A DNA stretch of 64,000 nucleotides from Deinococcus malanensis. Its GTDB lineage: Bacteria > Deinococcota > Deinococci > Deinococcales > Deinococcaceae. Under the pieces are notes generated by a model. The model made no database searches and was not told where the DNA came from. It saw only the letters and a list, made by a program, of their open reading frames with translations. Position numbers and translations under genes: made by a program. Positions within the stretch are counted from its first letter, which is position 1. Each line of letters begins with the position of its first letter. Shown here piece after piece: positions 1 to 7,533 of this stretch. The stretch lies in assembly GCF_014647655.1 (NCBI RefSeq), contig NZ_BMPP01000014.1, positions 20,297 to 84,296 of the forward strand. Reading direction: 5' to 3'.

Positions 1-941
1 CGGTCCATCTGCGCGATCAGCCACTCGCGGGGGTGATTGGTCGACAGCTCGCGGGCCGCGCCGCCCGTCACGCCGTATTGCCTGAGGCGAAACGTCACGA
101 CCGGGTCGACCGGCCGGAACTCCGGCACGAACCGGTAATGAAACTGCCGCCCGAGCCCACGGCCCGTAATGGTCACCTCTTGCAGGTAGCCTCTTTTTTT
201 CAGTTCGGCATGAACGGATTCCAGACTGCGGACGACGTTGTCCGGGCGCGACGAGGTGAGTTTGCACAGCGCGACCAGCTCCTCCAGGCCCAGCGTAAGC
301 GACTGGAGGTACTCACCGGTATCGAGGTCGTAGCGTGCGGCGTCCAGTACCCGGTACAGCACCCGGGCACGCGGCCTGGAGAGCGACAGCATGAAATCCA
401 CGTCCAGAGGCTTGGTGAACCCGCTGCGAATGCTGGCGGTGATCTTGTCTGCCAGACGCAGACGGATGATGGTCCGTTCATCGAACAGGCGCGCGCCGTC
501 TTTGGTGGAGACCTCCAGGTCCTCCAGAAAGTGAAACGAGGCATGGGTCCAGCGCCGGTCCGCATCGCGCCACCCTCCCTCCGAAACGGTGTAGGTCGTG
601 GTGGCCAGACGCCGGAGGCTGTCATGCAGGCTGTCGTAGTACAGGCCGCCCAGAGAAAATCCACTGGCGCGAAGCAACTTTGTGGCACTCAGGGTCAGGC
701 GGCCGTCCTCCGGCATGCCGGCAATGGCGTACTCGGAGATCAGGGCTGAGGCCACGTCATTGTCCAGACCGTGCGGTACGCCGTAACGTTCAAGGGCTTC
801 GCATTCGACCTGAATCCGGCGGCCCTGACGCACCATCATCACTTTCCAGTACGACGAGGTTACCTGATCGAGCGCAGCAATGAGGTTCAGCTGCACGACG
901 TTGAGTTCGTCGAGCCTGCCTGGTCGCTCACTGTCGGTCAC
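1..941 (-). CDS. repA: Replication initiator protein A (RepA family), 5' part, runs off the window edge
   Basis: Initiates replication at the adjacent iterons. About 313 codons are visible on the minus strand and the reading frame is open to base 1. Residues such as GVPHGLDNDVASAL near residue 50, the YYDSLHDSLRRL helix and a second domain with KPLDVDFMLSLSRPRARVLY and KKRGYLQEV match the two winged-helix layout of the Deinococcus plasmid/chromosome II RepA family as I remember it. The frame is closed upstream by a TGA. The only start before the conserved region is GTG at 941, with an AGGAG just 1 nt upstream, so a GTG about 16 codons further in is also possible. It diverges from parAB across the iterons. 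The C-terminus is outside the window. Confidence 0.85.
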   Translation of the reverse strand, partial: MTDSERPGRLDELNVVQLNLIAALDQVTSSYWKVMMVRQGRRIQVECEALERYGVPHGLDNDVASALISEYAIAGMPEDGRLTLSATKLLRASGFSLGGLYYDSLHDSLRRLATTTYTVSEGGWRDADRRWTHASFHFLEDLEVSTKDGARLFDERTIIRLRLADKITASIRSGFTKPLDVDFMLSLSRPRARVLYRVLDAARYDLDTGEYLQSLTLGLEELVALCKLTSSRPDNVVRSLESVHAELKKRGYLQEVTITGRGLGRQFHYRFVPEFRPVDPVVTFRLRQYGVTGGAARELSTNHPREWLIAQMD

Positions 942-944
942 ACT

Positions 945-1005
945 CCTGATTGTATGTTTTCAATCAAAGAATAAAAAGATAAAAAAAATTGAATGACATC
1001 ATCAA
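945..1005. other. AT-rich stretch, candidate duplex-unwinding element
   Basis: A run of about 60 bases made mostly of A and T sits between the repA start and the iteron array, inside otherwise GC-rich DNA. In iteron plasmids the melting region typically lies next to the initiator-binding repeats, so this is the likely unwinding site; it must also carry the repA promoter. I saw no clear DnaA box. Function is inferred from position and composition. Confidence 0.55.
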
Positions 1006-1049
1006 GGAGCTCGCCAGCTTGCCGTCCCAGGCGGAAGATTTCCCCGAAA

Positions 1050-1578
1050 CTCCTCAGGTTTGACGACCAGAACTCCTCAGGTTTGACGACCGTACGGCCG
1101 CGGATCTCCTCAGGGTTGACGTTGGACGCTGCCCCCGGCTCCTCAGGTAATACGGCGGTGATGCCTCAGGTAAGACGACCACTGCCCTGGCTGGCTCCTC
1201 AGGTAATACGACCAGTTTCCGGCGGATTCCTCAGGTTTGACGACGGACGTACGTTCCCCGTCTCCTCAGGTAATACGACGACAACTCCTCAGGTAATACG
1301 ACGAGGATGGGTCAAACTCCTCAGGTTTGACGACGACGGGACATCCCTCGACCCAGCCAGAGAACCTGCGTCGCTTTACTTCTCCTCAGGTAAAACGACG
1401 GAAGACACGTGGATGGGAGCTGTCCGCCGACGGAAGCGGAACCACGCGGGGCCGCCCGTGTGGGATATGGTCCTTCCCTGTCCGGATCCCCACAAGTCTC
1501 GTAAACAGAGGTCATCTTCCCTGCTGTCGTTGCCTCGAAGGCCCTGTCTGACCCCGAAACTCCTCAGGTATGACGGCG
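1050..1578. repeat. Iteron array, about 12 direct repeats (replication origin)
   Basis: Direct repeats with consensus CTCCTCAGGTwwkACGACg start near 1050, 1073, 1106, 1139, 1163, 1195, 1228, 1261, 1284, 1317, 1381 and 1560. The middle two or three bases vary (AAT, TTT, AAA, ATG), while CCTCAGGT and ACG are nearly invariant. All copies face the same way. Spacing is irregular but several are about 23 or 33 bp apart, two or three helical turns. Lying between repA and parAB they are the expected binding sites for the initiator. A further half-match occurs at 1919. The array contains no convincing gene. Confidence 0.85.
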
Positions 1579-1937
1579 GGTGTGTACCCTGGAAAGTTCA
1601 TGCAGAACGGTGGCCGCCACTGGTGCCGTCTGCCAGGAGCCTGACAGCGGGAGACGCAGGACGATCCCTGAGGCGCCAATGTTCTGCTTTTTCCCGGACG
1701 ATGAAACTGCTCCCCCTGCTCGCGACCTTACCGGGGTTGAGAAGTGTTCTCCTCACTCACAGAAGCCGGCCTCTCACCTCAGCCCGAGACCGCTGGAATG
1801 GAAGCCGCTCACCTTCAGAGCCTGGCTGCTCCACCCTGGACAGCGGGCGAGCTTGACTGCAACGGTTCCGATCCTGGCCTTCACGCGCGTCCGTCGTGGG
1901 CGCACGGCCCCATGCTGAGTCCTCAGGTCCACCGTCC

Positions 1938-1990
1938 AGCCCACAACGTTGTGGGCTACCCAGATTATTCAGCCCACAACGTTGTGGGCT
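1938..1990. promoter_or_regulatory. Two perfect 20-bp palindromes upstream of parA (parS or ParA/ParB operator)
   Basis: The palindrome AGCCCACAACGTTGTGGGCT occurs at 1938-1957 and again, identical, at 1971-1990, 33 bp from centre to centre. A possible -10 box TACAGT follows at 1995-2000, and the parA start at 2009 has AGAGGGG as ribosome site, so the second palindrome overlaps the parA promoter. It is not the usual TGTTTCACGTGAAACA parS. Candidate roles are centromere for the downstream ParB, autorepression operator, or both. I found no third copy in the window. Confidence 0.75.
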
Positions 1991-2008
1991 GACATACAGT
2001 AGAGGGGA

Positions 2009-2779
2009 ATGCGTGTCCTGAATTTCTTTAATCACGTCGGCGGGGCAGGGAAGACATCCATCAGCTACGCGCTGGGGTACGAGTTTGCCCGGCGTGGGCA
2101 GCGCGTGCTGATGGTCGACCTGGACCCACAGGCCAGCCTGACCAAAGCCCTGGGCCTGCGGGTTACCGCCTCGGAACTGTCGCGCACCGTGCACGACACT
2201 GCCGTCTCCCGCGCCCCGCTGCCGGAGCCGGATCACGTCCACGGTCTGGCGGTCATTCCCAGTCACGTGAACCTGACCCTGGCCGAGGGGCGCATGATGG
2301 GGGTCCCAGGCGTCCACATGAACCTGCACAGCCGCCTGCGCGAACTCAGCGAGCACTACGACCTGGTGCTGATCGACAGCCCGCCCAGCCTGGGCCAGCT
2401 CACCATTCTGGGTGCCCTGGCGGCCGACCAGCTGGTGGTGCCTCTCCCCTGCCAGGACAAAGGGATCGAGGGCCTCGACGGACTGGCCCAGGCCATGGAG
2501 CTCTATCACCGGGTCCGCCCCGAACTCACCATCGCCCTGTATGTTCCCACCCTGTATGACCGGCGGGTCGGCCACGACCAGGACACCCTGACCTACCTGA
2601 AAGAAAAGTTGTCTCCCCTCGCCACCGAAATCCCGCTGCGCAGTGTCTGGCGGGACGCCTGGCGGGCCCGTCAGCCGGTCGGCCTGTTCGCCCCTAACAG
2701 CCCGGTCGATCAGGCCGTGCGCCACCTCGCCGACGAACTGACGCAGGCGGCCCGCCTGCCAGAGGTCGCGCGTGGCTAA
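2009..2779 (+). CDS. parA: ParA-family partition ATPase
   Basis: A 256-residue ATPase that segregates the replicon with ParB, acting on the nucleoid. Visible are a Walker A loop at residues 10-16 (VGGAGKT), an A' motif VLMVDLDPQASLT around 33-45 and a Walker B DLVLIDSPPS in the middle. The usual ParA loop reads KGGxGKT; here the signature lysine position holds Val10, while the catalytic-loop lysine (Lys15) is kept. There is no N-terminal DNA-binding domain, as in small type Ib ParAs. The start ATG has AGAGGGG upstream. The 3' end overlaps parB by 8 bp, so the two are translationally coupled. Two palindromes in the promoter suggest autoregulation. Confidence 0.93.
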   Translation: MRVLNFFNHVGGAGKTSISYALGYEFARRGQRVLMVDLDPQASLTKALGLRVTASELSRTVHDTAVSRAPLPEPDHVHGLAVIPSHVNLTLAEGRMMGVPGVHMNLHSRLRELSEHYDLVLIDSPPSLGQLTILGALAADQLVVPLPCQDKGIEGLDGLAQAMELYHRVRPELTIALYVPTLYDRRVGHDQDTLTYLKEKLSPLATEIPLRSVWRDAWRARQPVGLFAPNSPVDQAVRHLADELTQAARLPEVARG

Positions 2780-3674
2780 AGGCAAGCGGCCGCCCGTCTC
2801 CGCGGGCTTTGACGACACCATCAGCCGGGTGCAGTCTGCGGCGGTCCCGGTCGAAGTGGGCGTGCGTGACCTCACCCCCCTTCCCGGACAGCCACGCCGG
2901 ACCTTCGACGCCGCGGCGCTGGAGGAACTCGCCCACAGCATCCGGCGCAGCGGCGTGCTGCAACCCCTGGTGACGCGCCGGACCGCCAGCGGCACCTACG
3001 AGATCGTGGCTGGTGAACGCCGCTGGCGGGCGGCAGTCCTGGCCGGGCTCGCGACCGTCCCTGTCACCGTCCGCACCCTCACCGACCGGGAAGCGCTCGA
3101 GGTCGCCATCACCGAGAACCTGCAACGGGCGGATCTGAATCCCGTCGACCGGGTGGACGCCACGGTCAGGCTGATCGCGCTGGAACTCGACCTCGATCCC
3201 GGCGAGGTCTCCGCACACCTGAATGCCCTGCGCAAGCGCCCGGACGATGCCGGGCACGCGGATGACATCGCGAAGCTCGAAGCCCTGTTCCGGCACGTGG
3301 GTGGCACCTGGCCGACGTTCCTGAGCCATCACCTGCCGATCCTGCGGTTTCCGTCCGACGTGCTGGACGCCATGCGGACCGGGGGACTGGAATACACCAA
3401 GGGCCGTGTCATCGCGAGGGTCGCGGACGAGGACGCGCGCGCGCGTCTGCTGGCGATGGCCCGGGATGGCGCCAGCCTGGACGAACTGACCCGCGCGGCG
3501 ACGCCGGCGCGGGTACCCAGTGGCGAACGGGCCGCGCGGATCCAACGGGTGCGCTCCGCCCTGGCCCGGCCCCGGACCCTCGAGGCGCTGTCCTCCCGGC
3601 AGCAACAGCAGGTGGACCGTCTGCTGCGCCAGCTCGACGAACTGCTGACTGGAACGGCCACCACGGACGCCTGA
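2772..3674 (+). CDS. parB: ParB-family partition protein
   Basis: A 300-residue centromere-binding CTPase partner of ParA. Residues about 36-45 carry LPGQPRRTFD, followed by the GERRWRA nucleotide-binding motif near 80-86 and TENLQRADLNPVD near 115, the order expected for ParB/Noc proteins, then a helix-turn-helix region and a charged C-terminal dimerisation segment. It starts with GTG inside the last codons of parA. Its likely binding sites are the paired palindromes upstream of parA. A strong hairpin follows the stop. Family assignment is secure; site specificity is inferred. Confidence 0.93.
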   Translation: MAKGKRPPVSAGFDDTISRVQSAAVPVEVGVRDLTPLPGQPRRTFDAAALEELAHSIRRSGVLQPLVTRRTASGTYEIVAGERRWRAAVLAGLATVPVTVRTLTDREALEVAITENLQRADLNPVDRVDATVRLIALELDLDPGEVSAHLNALRKRPDDAGHADDIAKLEALFRHVGGTWPTFLSHHLPILRFPSDVLDAMRTGGLEYTKGRVIARVADEDARARLLAMARDGASLDELTRAATPARVPSGERAARIQRVRSALARPRTLEALSSRQQQQVDRLLRQLDELLTGTATTDA

Positions 3675-3689
3675 GACGAGCAGTCCAGT

Positions 3690-3713
3690 GCAGGGCGCCC
3701 TCTGGCGCCCTGC
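3690..3713 (+). terminator. Hairpin after parB
   Basis: GCAGGGCGCC / GGCGCCCTGC form a perfect 10-bp stem with a 4-base loop 15 bases after the parB stop. The following bases (ATTTCAG) give only a short T run, so termination strength is uncertain. Confidence 0.65.
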
Positions 3714-3875
3714 ATTTCAGTTGGGCCAGCCCCAGGTCAGCGCCATACCCCTCGGAGACCACCAGTTCTTCCCGGTCCAGCCATCACACTGCTCGCCGGA
3801 GGATCTGCTCCAGAATGGGGGGACAGTCATGGCCTCCTGGAGGACCCACGGAGCGAAGTGGCCGGTGTGACCCGC

Positions 3876-4484
3876 TCACGCCTGAAGCCCACACGGCTGC
3901 CTTTCGGGTCCTGCCGTTCCCCCACGACCCTCTTCCAACTCCAAATCGGCAGTCCAGCAGGCTGCCCCCTCCTGCCAGGTGCGCCGGACCGACATCCAGC
4001 CGGTGGTGGGGGCCGGCAGTCCGCCCGCTGGAAGTCCCGAGGCGGCGACCACTCCCCTCACGGCCTCGATCCGCAGACCGTCTGCCCTGACCTCCAGCAG
4101 GAGGCCCGCACCAGCGACCGGCATGGCCTCGCGGACCAGGGGCAGGTCCCGGTCCCCGGCTGACGGGTCCGCGAATTTCCATGCGGCCTGATGCCGCCTG
4201 CTCGCATATTCCAGGAGGCCAACAGGAGCGTGGCCGACCAGAGGAGAGTCCAGGAGGCCCTGCGCTTCGCTGGCACTGTCGCGCCCGGGCTGGTCAGAAC
4301 CTCCCAGCAGTGCACCGAGCGAGACCGTCGGACCGCTCCAGCTCATGGCGGCCTGCTCACAGGCGGCCAGCCAGACTGTGTCTGCGGCCTGGCGCAGGGT
4401 CAGCAGGTCCAGAATCTGTCCGGCCGTTGGGCGAAGGCGGACACGGACGGTCGGAAGGCCAGAAGAAAGTGTGGTGTGCAACAT
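3876..4484 (-). CDS. Uncharacterised 202-residue protein, last gene of the TnpB-like/PrimPol operon
   Basis: I cannot name this protein. It begins 46 bp after the PrimPol stop, with AGGAG 5 bases before its ATG, and ends the leftward operon. Residues 12-20 read TVRVRLRPT, and the following helix runs through AADTVWLAACEQA. Near the C-terminus VRRTWQEGAACWTADLELE is followed by a short tail. This order (RhRLxPT strand, aromatic helix, then a strand-rich segment ending in a W-x-(A/V)-x-L-x-(L/V)-E strand) resembles the N-terminal wedge/REC half of TnpB and Cas12-type proteins, but there is no RuvC domain. I infer, with low confidence, that it is a stand-alone partner related to the N-terminal half of a TnpB. 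It could equally be a small replication factor. Confidence 0.7.
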   Translation of the reverse strand: MLHTTLSSGLPTVRVRLRPTAGQILDLLTLRQAADTVWLAACEQAAMSWSGPTVSLGALLGGSDQPGRDSASEAQGLLDSPLVGHAPVGLLEYASRRHQAAWKFADPSAGDRDLPLVREAMPVAGAGLLLEVRADGLRIEAVRGVVAASGLPAGGLPAPTTGWMSVRRTWQEGAACWTADLELEEGRGGTAGPERQPCGLQA

Positions 4485-4530
4485 AGGTCTCCTGAAAGGT
4501 GAGGGTGCGCGGTCTCATTGCCGGCAGGCT

Positions 4531-5469
4531 TCAACCTGAGGCGCAGCTCATGGCGAGCGCCGTGTCGATCGTGTACGTGCTGTAATCCCGGCCATCGGCG
4601 GCCACCCGCTGCGCCCAGCGGTCCCCCCGGGAACGGCCGAGGGCACTGCCCTGCCAGAGACGGCGCAACTGCACGGGGTCCCGGGTGTACCAGCACAGCA
4701 GCCGCAGCAGCGCCAGGTCCGCCCGGCTGGGGTCCCCCTGGTATCCGGAAAGGTCGCCCTGCTCGAAGAGGGCCAGGAATTTCGGGGCGTTGCGCGCGGC
4801 CCTCAGCCGACGCAGGATGACCTGGTCGTCGAGCGTCAGGTCCGCCGGGCGGGGCCCCCGCAGGTCGGCCGGGCGAGGGAGAGACCGGCGATGCAGGTCC
4901 CGCAAGACGTCCCCCCGGTCGAGCAGCCGGCTGTACCCGTCCAGCGCGTTCCCGGAGACCGTCAGGAATCCCCGGTCGATCCACTCCAGACCCAGGTGCC
5001 CGAGCTTCCCCCGGCGGCCTGGACGGTCCAGCGTCCCCAGGGCCACACAGTGCAGCCCCCGCCCGGAGACGGACACCTCCGTCAGCGAGTCGACGGTCCG
5101 GACCAGCTCACGTGCGCCCGGGGACACCTCGCCCCGCTCCACCACACCGTCCAGATCCAGGGCCAGCAGCGGCAGGCCGCCCAGCACCGGGCGTCCGTCC
5201 AGAACGATCCCCAGACCGTCACACGCGCCAGCTTCCAGGAGGGCAGTCGCCTGATCCAGCACCAGGTGATGGCGCACGTCCAGCGGATTGACTGGGTACA
5301 GCCGGCCGCTGCTCAGCCGGCACGGCACCTTGCCCGGACGACCCGACGCCCGGATCCGGACCTGATAGGGAAGATACGCCCGCAGGCCCTGCAACCCCTC
5401 AGGCCAATGACGCCGGATCCTCTCTGCCCGCACAGAAAGAGAGTCAAAGGCGGCGGTCACGCGGCCCAT
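4531..5469 (-). CDS. Stand-alone primase-polymerase (AEP/PrimPol, NrS-1 polymerase-like)
   Basis: A 312-residue archaeo-eukaryotic primase-fold protein expected to prime and extend DNA. Motif I is LDLDG at residues 104-108 (Asp105, Asp107), motif II is SVSGRGLH at 133-140 (His140), and motif III is IDRGFLTVSG from 164. The region 215-300 (RAARNAPKFLALFEQGDLSGY, then YTRDPVQLRRLWQGSALGR) matches the small helical domain that follows the catalytic core in NrS-1-like polymerases. No helicase domain is fused, which shortens it relative to phage NrS-1 polymerase; a separate helicase-like gene lies upstream in the same direction. Its start overlaps the end of the TnpB-like gene by 13 bp, so the two are coupled. 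Family call firm, role in this operon inferred. Confidence 0.85.
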   Translation of the reverse strand: MGRVTAAFDSLSVRAERIRRHWPEGLQGLRAYLPYQVRIRASGRPGKVPCRLSSGRLYPVNPLDVRHHLVLDQATALLEAGACDGLGIVLDGRPVLGGLPLLALDLDGVVERGEVSPGARELVRTVDSLTEVSVSGRGLHCVALGTLDRPGRRGKLGHLGLEWIDRGFLTVSGNALDGYSRLLDRGDVLRDLHRRSLPRPADLRGPRPADLTLDDQVILRRLRAARNAPKFLALFEQGDLSGYQGDPSRADLALLRLLCWYTRDPVQLRRLWQGSALGRSRGDRWAQRVAADGRDYSTYTIDTALAMSCASG

Positions 5470-6815
5470 CCCAGCTGCCGCGCGGCGCGCGTATACACGT
5501 TCAGCGCGCCATTCTCATCCCGGTGCCGGCGCGTTCCACAGGCCGTGCAGCGTCCCAAACGGCCCGAGTACCTCATGGTGTTCGCCCCGCCACAGGCCGC
5601 GCAGTCGACGGTGGTGCCAGCCGGCCCGATGTCCAGCCCCTGCCGGATGCCGTCCGAATGCCGGACGACTTCCCGGAGGAACTGCATGTGCAGGTCCAGG
5701 CCGCTGAACTCCGCGAACGCCGGGTAATCGAGCTGTCGGCGCCGCATGCCTGCCAGATCGGTCGCCTCCAGGGCCAGGTACCGGTGACCGAGAAACAGGG
5801 ACGTGGCCGCGTCCAGCACCGGCCGCACCTGCCGGCAGTGCAGCAGTTCCTGACGGCTCAGCCGCGCGAGGCCGACATCCAGCACCCGGTCGACCTGACC
5901 CCTGAGCGGGGCTGGCAGCGGAGCCACCCATGACCCGGAGAGGGGCGAATCGAACCGGCCGACGCCATACCGGGTGGCCCAGGCGTACAGGGTCCGGATG
6001 CCGGGGTCCACCGCGATCAGGCCGGGATCCGGGGGCTGGGCGAGGTCTGAAATGCGGAAATTCCAATGGACGCGGTACTGGGCAGGCTCACCCGGCCGCA
6101 CGCACTGCTCCAGTTCGGCCTCTTCCAGGAAGGTCAGCGTGACCGGTCCTGTGCAAGGTGCGGCAAGCGGCACGGCCAGGCGGGCTTCCATCTCACCGTA
6201 CCGGGCGACATGGCGCAGGTACTCTTCATCCGCCTGCGCGTCTCCCGCCAGCAGGCGCCGCGTCAGCGTCTCGCGGGTCTCGCGCAGCCTGACACCGAGC
6301 TGCTGCCGCCACACGTCGACCGCCAGACCCGCCGGGCCAGGCAGGGTGAACACCGGCGCGAGGACCGGTCCCACCCCCACCACCTCGACACAGAGACTGC
6401 TGACGGGGCGCACCAGGGCACGCAGGCGCAGCCCTGAAGGTGGCGTGGCAGAAATGGCTGACAGTGGTGCCTGTGCCCCGACGTCACGCAGGGTGCGCCG
6501 GAACGCCGCGACCAGGGTGTCCAGCGCGTGGCGACCCAGCAGGGCCGTCCAGCCCTCGTCGTCCGCCACGGGATTGAATTCCGCGCGCCACGCGGCGCCG
6601 CTGCGCTGCGGAATCCGGCCGTGACCGGTCGGCCACCTCACCTGGCTGCGGAGACGCTGCGCGGCTTCCTGCATCGACAGGGGCTCTCCCGCCGCTTCAG
6701 AGCGGGCATGCAGCGCCAGAAGGCGCCAGGCGGCCCCCGCAGCGTCAAACCGCTGATCCAGCGCGGGAGCCTGGGTGTCCGTGGGATGAAGTGAATGATT
6801 CAGGGTGATTGTCAT
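5457..6815 (-). CDS. Divergent TnpB/Cas12-like RuvC protein with zinc finger
   Basis: A 452-residue protein with the full C-terminal signature of TnpB/Cas12 nucleases. RuvC-I is GLIAVDPGIRTLYAW with Asp270, RuvC-II is YLALEATDL with Glu350, and a Cys4 zinc ribbon has Cys405/Cys408 and Cys423/Cys426. RuvC-III follows at once (HRDENGALNV, Asp433). All three acidic residues are present, so nuclease activity is plausible. The N-terminal 260 residues diverge strongly from transposon TnpBs. The chosen ATG at 6815 has AGGAG 5 bases upstream; an upstream in-frame ATG at 6950 lacks this. There is no TnpA, no transposon ends and no room for a 3' omega-RNA, because the 3' end overlaps the PrimPol gene. 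That argues for a domesticated or system-encoded effector and not a mobile element gene. Confidence 0.85.
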   Translation of the reverse strand: MTITLNHSLHPTDTQAPALDQRFDAAGAAWRLLALHARSEAAGEPLSMQEAAQRLRSQVRWPTGHGRIPQRSGAAWRAEFNPVADDEGWTALLGRHALDTLVAAFRRTLRDVGAQAPLSAISATPPSGLRLRALVRPVSSLCVEVVGVGPVLAPVFTLPGPAGLAVDVWRQQLGVRLRETRETLTRRLLAGDAQADEEYLRHVARYGEMEARLAVPLAAPCTGPVTLTFLEEAELEQCVRPGEPAQYRVHWNFRISDLAQPPDPGLIAVDPGIRTLYAWATRYGVGRFDSPLSGSWVAPLPAPLRGQVDRVLDVGLARLSRQELLHCRQVRPVLDAATSLFLGHRYLALEATDLAGMRRRQLDYPAFAEFSGLDLHMQFLREVVRHSDGIRQGLDIGPAGTTVDCAACGGANTMRYSGRLGRCTACGTRRHRDENGALNVYTRAARQLGWAA

Positions 6816-6966
6816 GGTGCTCCTGTGGTGGGATCCGGCTTCCCGAACGGGACCGCACATCGGGGCCCTCCTGTGTCCACCCCGCACGGCACGGGAGCCT
6901 CCTCCCCACCTCCCTCTCGTCGGGCCGCGCTCCGGGCGGCCCACCCTCAACGGGATGTCAGAGCCG

Positions 6967-7122
6967 TCACACCTTCAGAAGGCGCTGTGTACCCCGCCCC
7001 ACCGATACGACGTCCGGACGAGCGGAGATCAGACCACGGAATTCCTCCGCGCAGATCCAACCAGTGAGTCGGGCGTGACAGTCGTTGATCCGCCACCTGC
7101 CCACCTTCTTCTGGGCTGACAT
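6967..7122 (-). CDS. Possible 51-residue basic protein between palindrome array and TnpB-like gene
   Basis: An open frame from ATG at 7122 encodes a 51-residue, Arg/Lys-rich peptide (starts MSAQKKVGRWRIND, ends GRGTQRLLKV). Codon choice is moderately GC-rich at third positions. The frame continues upstream into the palindrome array, where it only translates repeats, so I place the start at the first ATG outside the array. No good ribosome site precedes it. It may be a small leader or regulator, or chance. Confidence 0.3.
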   Translation of the reverse strand: MSAQKKVGRWRINDCHARLTGWICAEEFRGLISARPDVVSVGRGTQRLLKV

Positions 7123-7128
7123 CCCAAA

Positions 7129-7473
7129 GGGGAAACGTCCTTTCCCGCTAAAAGGGGAAAAAGCATTTCCCCTATACGAAAGGGGAAACGTTCTTTCCCC
7201 CAAAGGGGAAAAAGCATTTCCCCTATACGAAAGGGGAAACGTTCTTTCCCCCAAAGGGGAAAAAGCATTTCCCCTTCAGCGTCGACTGAGAAAGCGCGAA
7301 TGATCTCCAAGCTTTCCTTAAACGACGTGTTGAAGGGCTTTTTTCTATCTGAGGAGTCGTGCGGGAAGGGAAAACCCTGTCCCTCCACGAAAGGGGAAAC
7401 GTTCTTTCCCCACCTGAAGGGGAAAAAGCATTTCCCCTCAATCAGCCGAAAAAAGGGGAAAGGGTATTTCCTC
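7129..7473. repeat. Array of nine short palindromes GGGGAAA-N5-TTTCCCC
   Basis: Nine copies of a 19-bp inverted repeat (arms GGGGAAA and TTTCCCC) start at 7129, 7154, 7182, 7205, 7233, 7256, 7393, 7419 and 7455; the first and last have small mismatches in an arm. The 5-base centres strictly alternate between CGTTC-type (7129 CGTCC, 7182, 7233, 7393) and AAGCA (7154, 7205, 7256, 7419); the last copy has GGGTA. Start-to-start distances are mostly 23-28 bp. Part of the array is a tandem unit of about 51 bp. It lies after the stop of the helicase gene and about 310 bp before the TnpB-like start. It is not a CRISPR array: centres are 5 bases and repeat. It could be a protein-binding array, an origin, or a structured RNA. 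Confidence 0.85.
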
Positions 7474-7533
7474 CTCCTGCTTTTTTCAGGAAAATATGCT
7501 GTCTGGCACGACATAAATTGTCAGTCACCCTCT

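Noticed and set aside
33..749. A long open frame on the plus strand over repA
   Set aside because: It mirrors the repA codons on the other strand; the minus-strand frame has the family motifs.
1757..2995. A 412-codon open frame on the minus strand opposite parA
   Set aside because: It is the shadow of GC-rich parA/parB codons, with no family features.
5457..6815. Intact IS605-type transposon carrying the TnpB-like gene
   Set aside because: No TnpA, no subterminal hairpins, and the gene overlaps a PrimPol at its 3' end.
7129..7473. CRISPR array
   Set aside because: The centres are 5 bases and recur, and no Cas1/Cas2 gene is present.
6967..7514. Proteins with repeated GERTFPLS / FPFRIGEMLFPLW units
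   Set aside because: They only translate the palindrome array in different frames.
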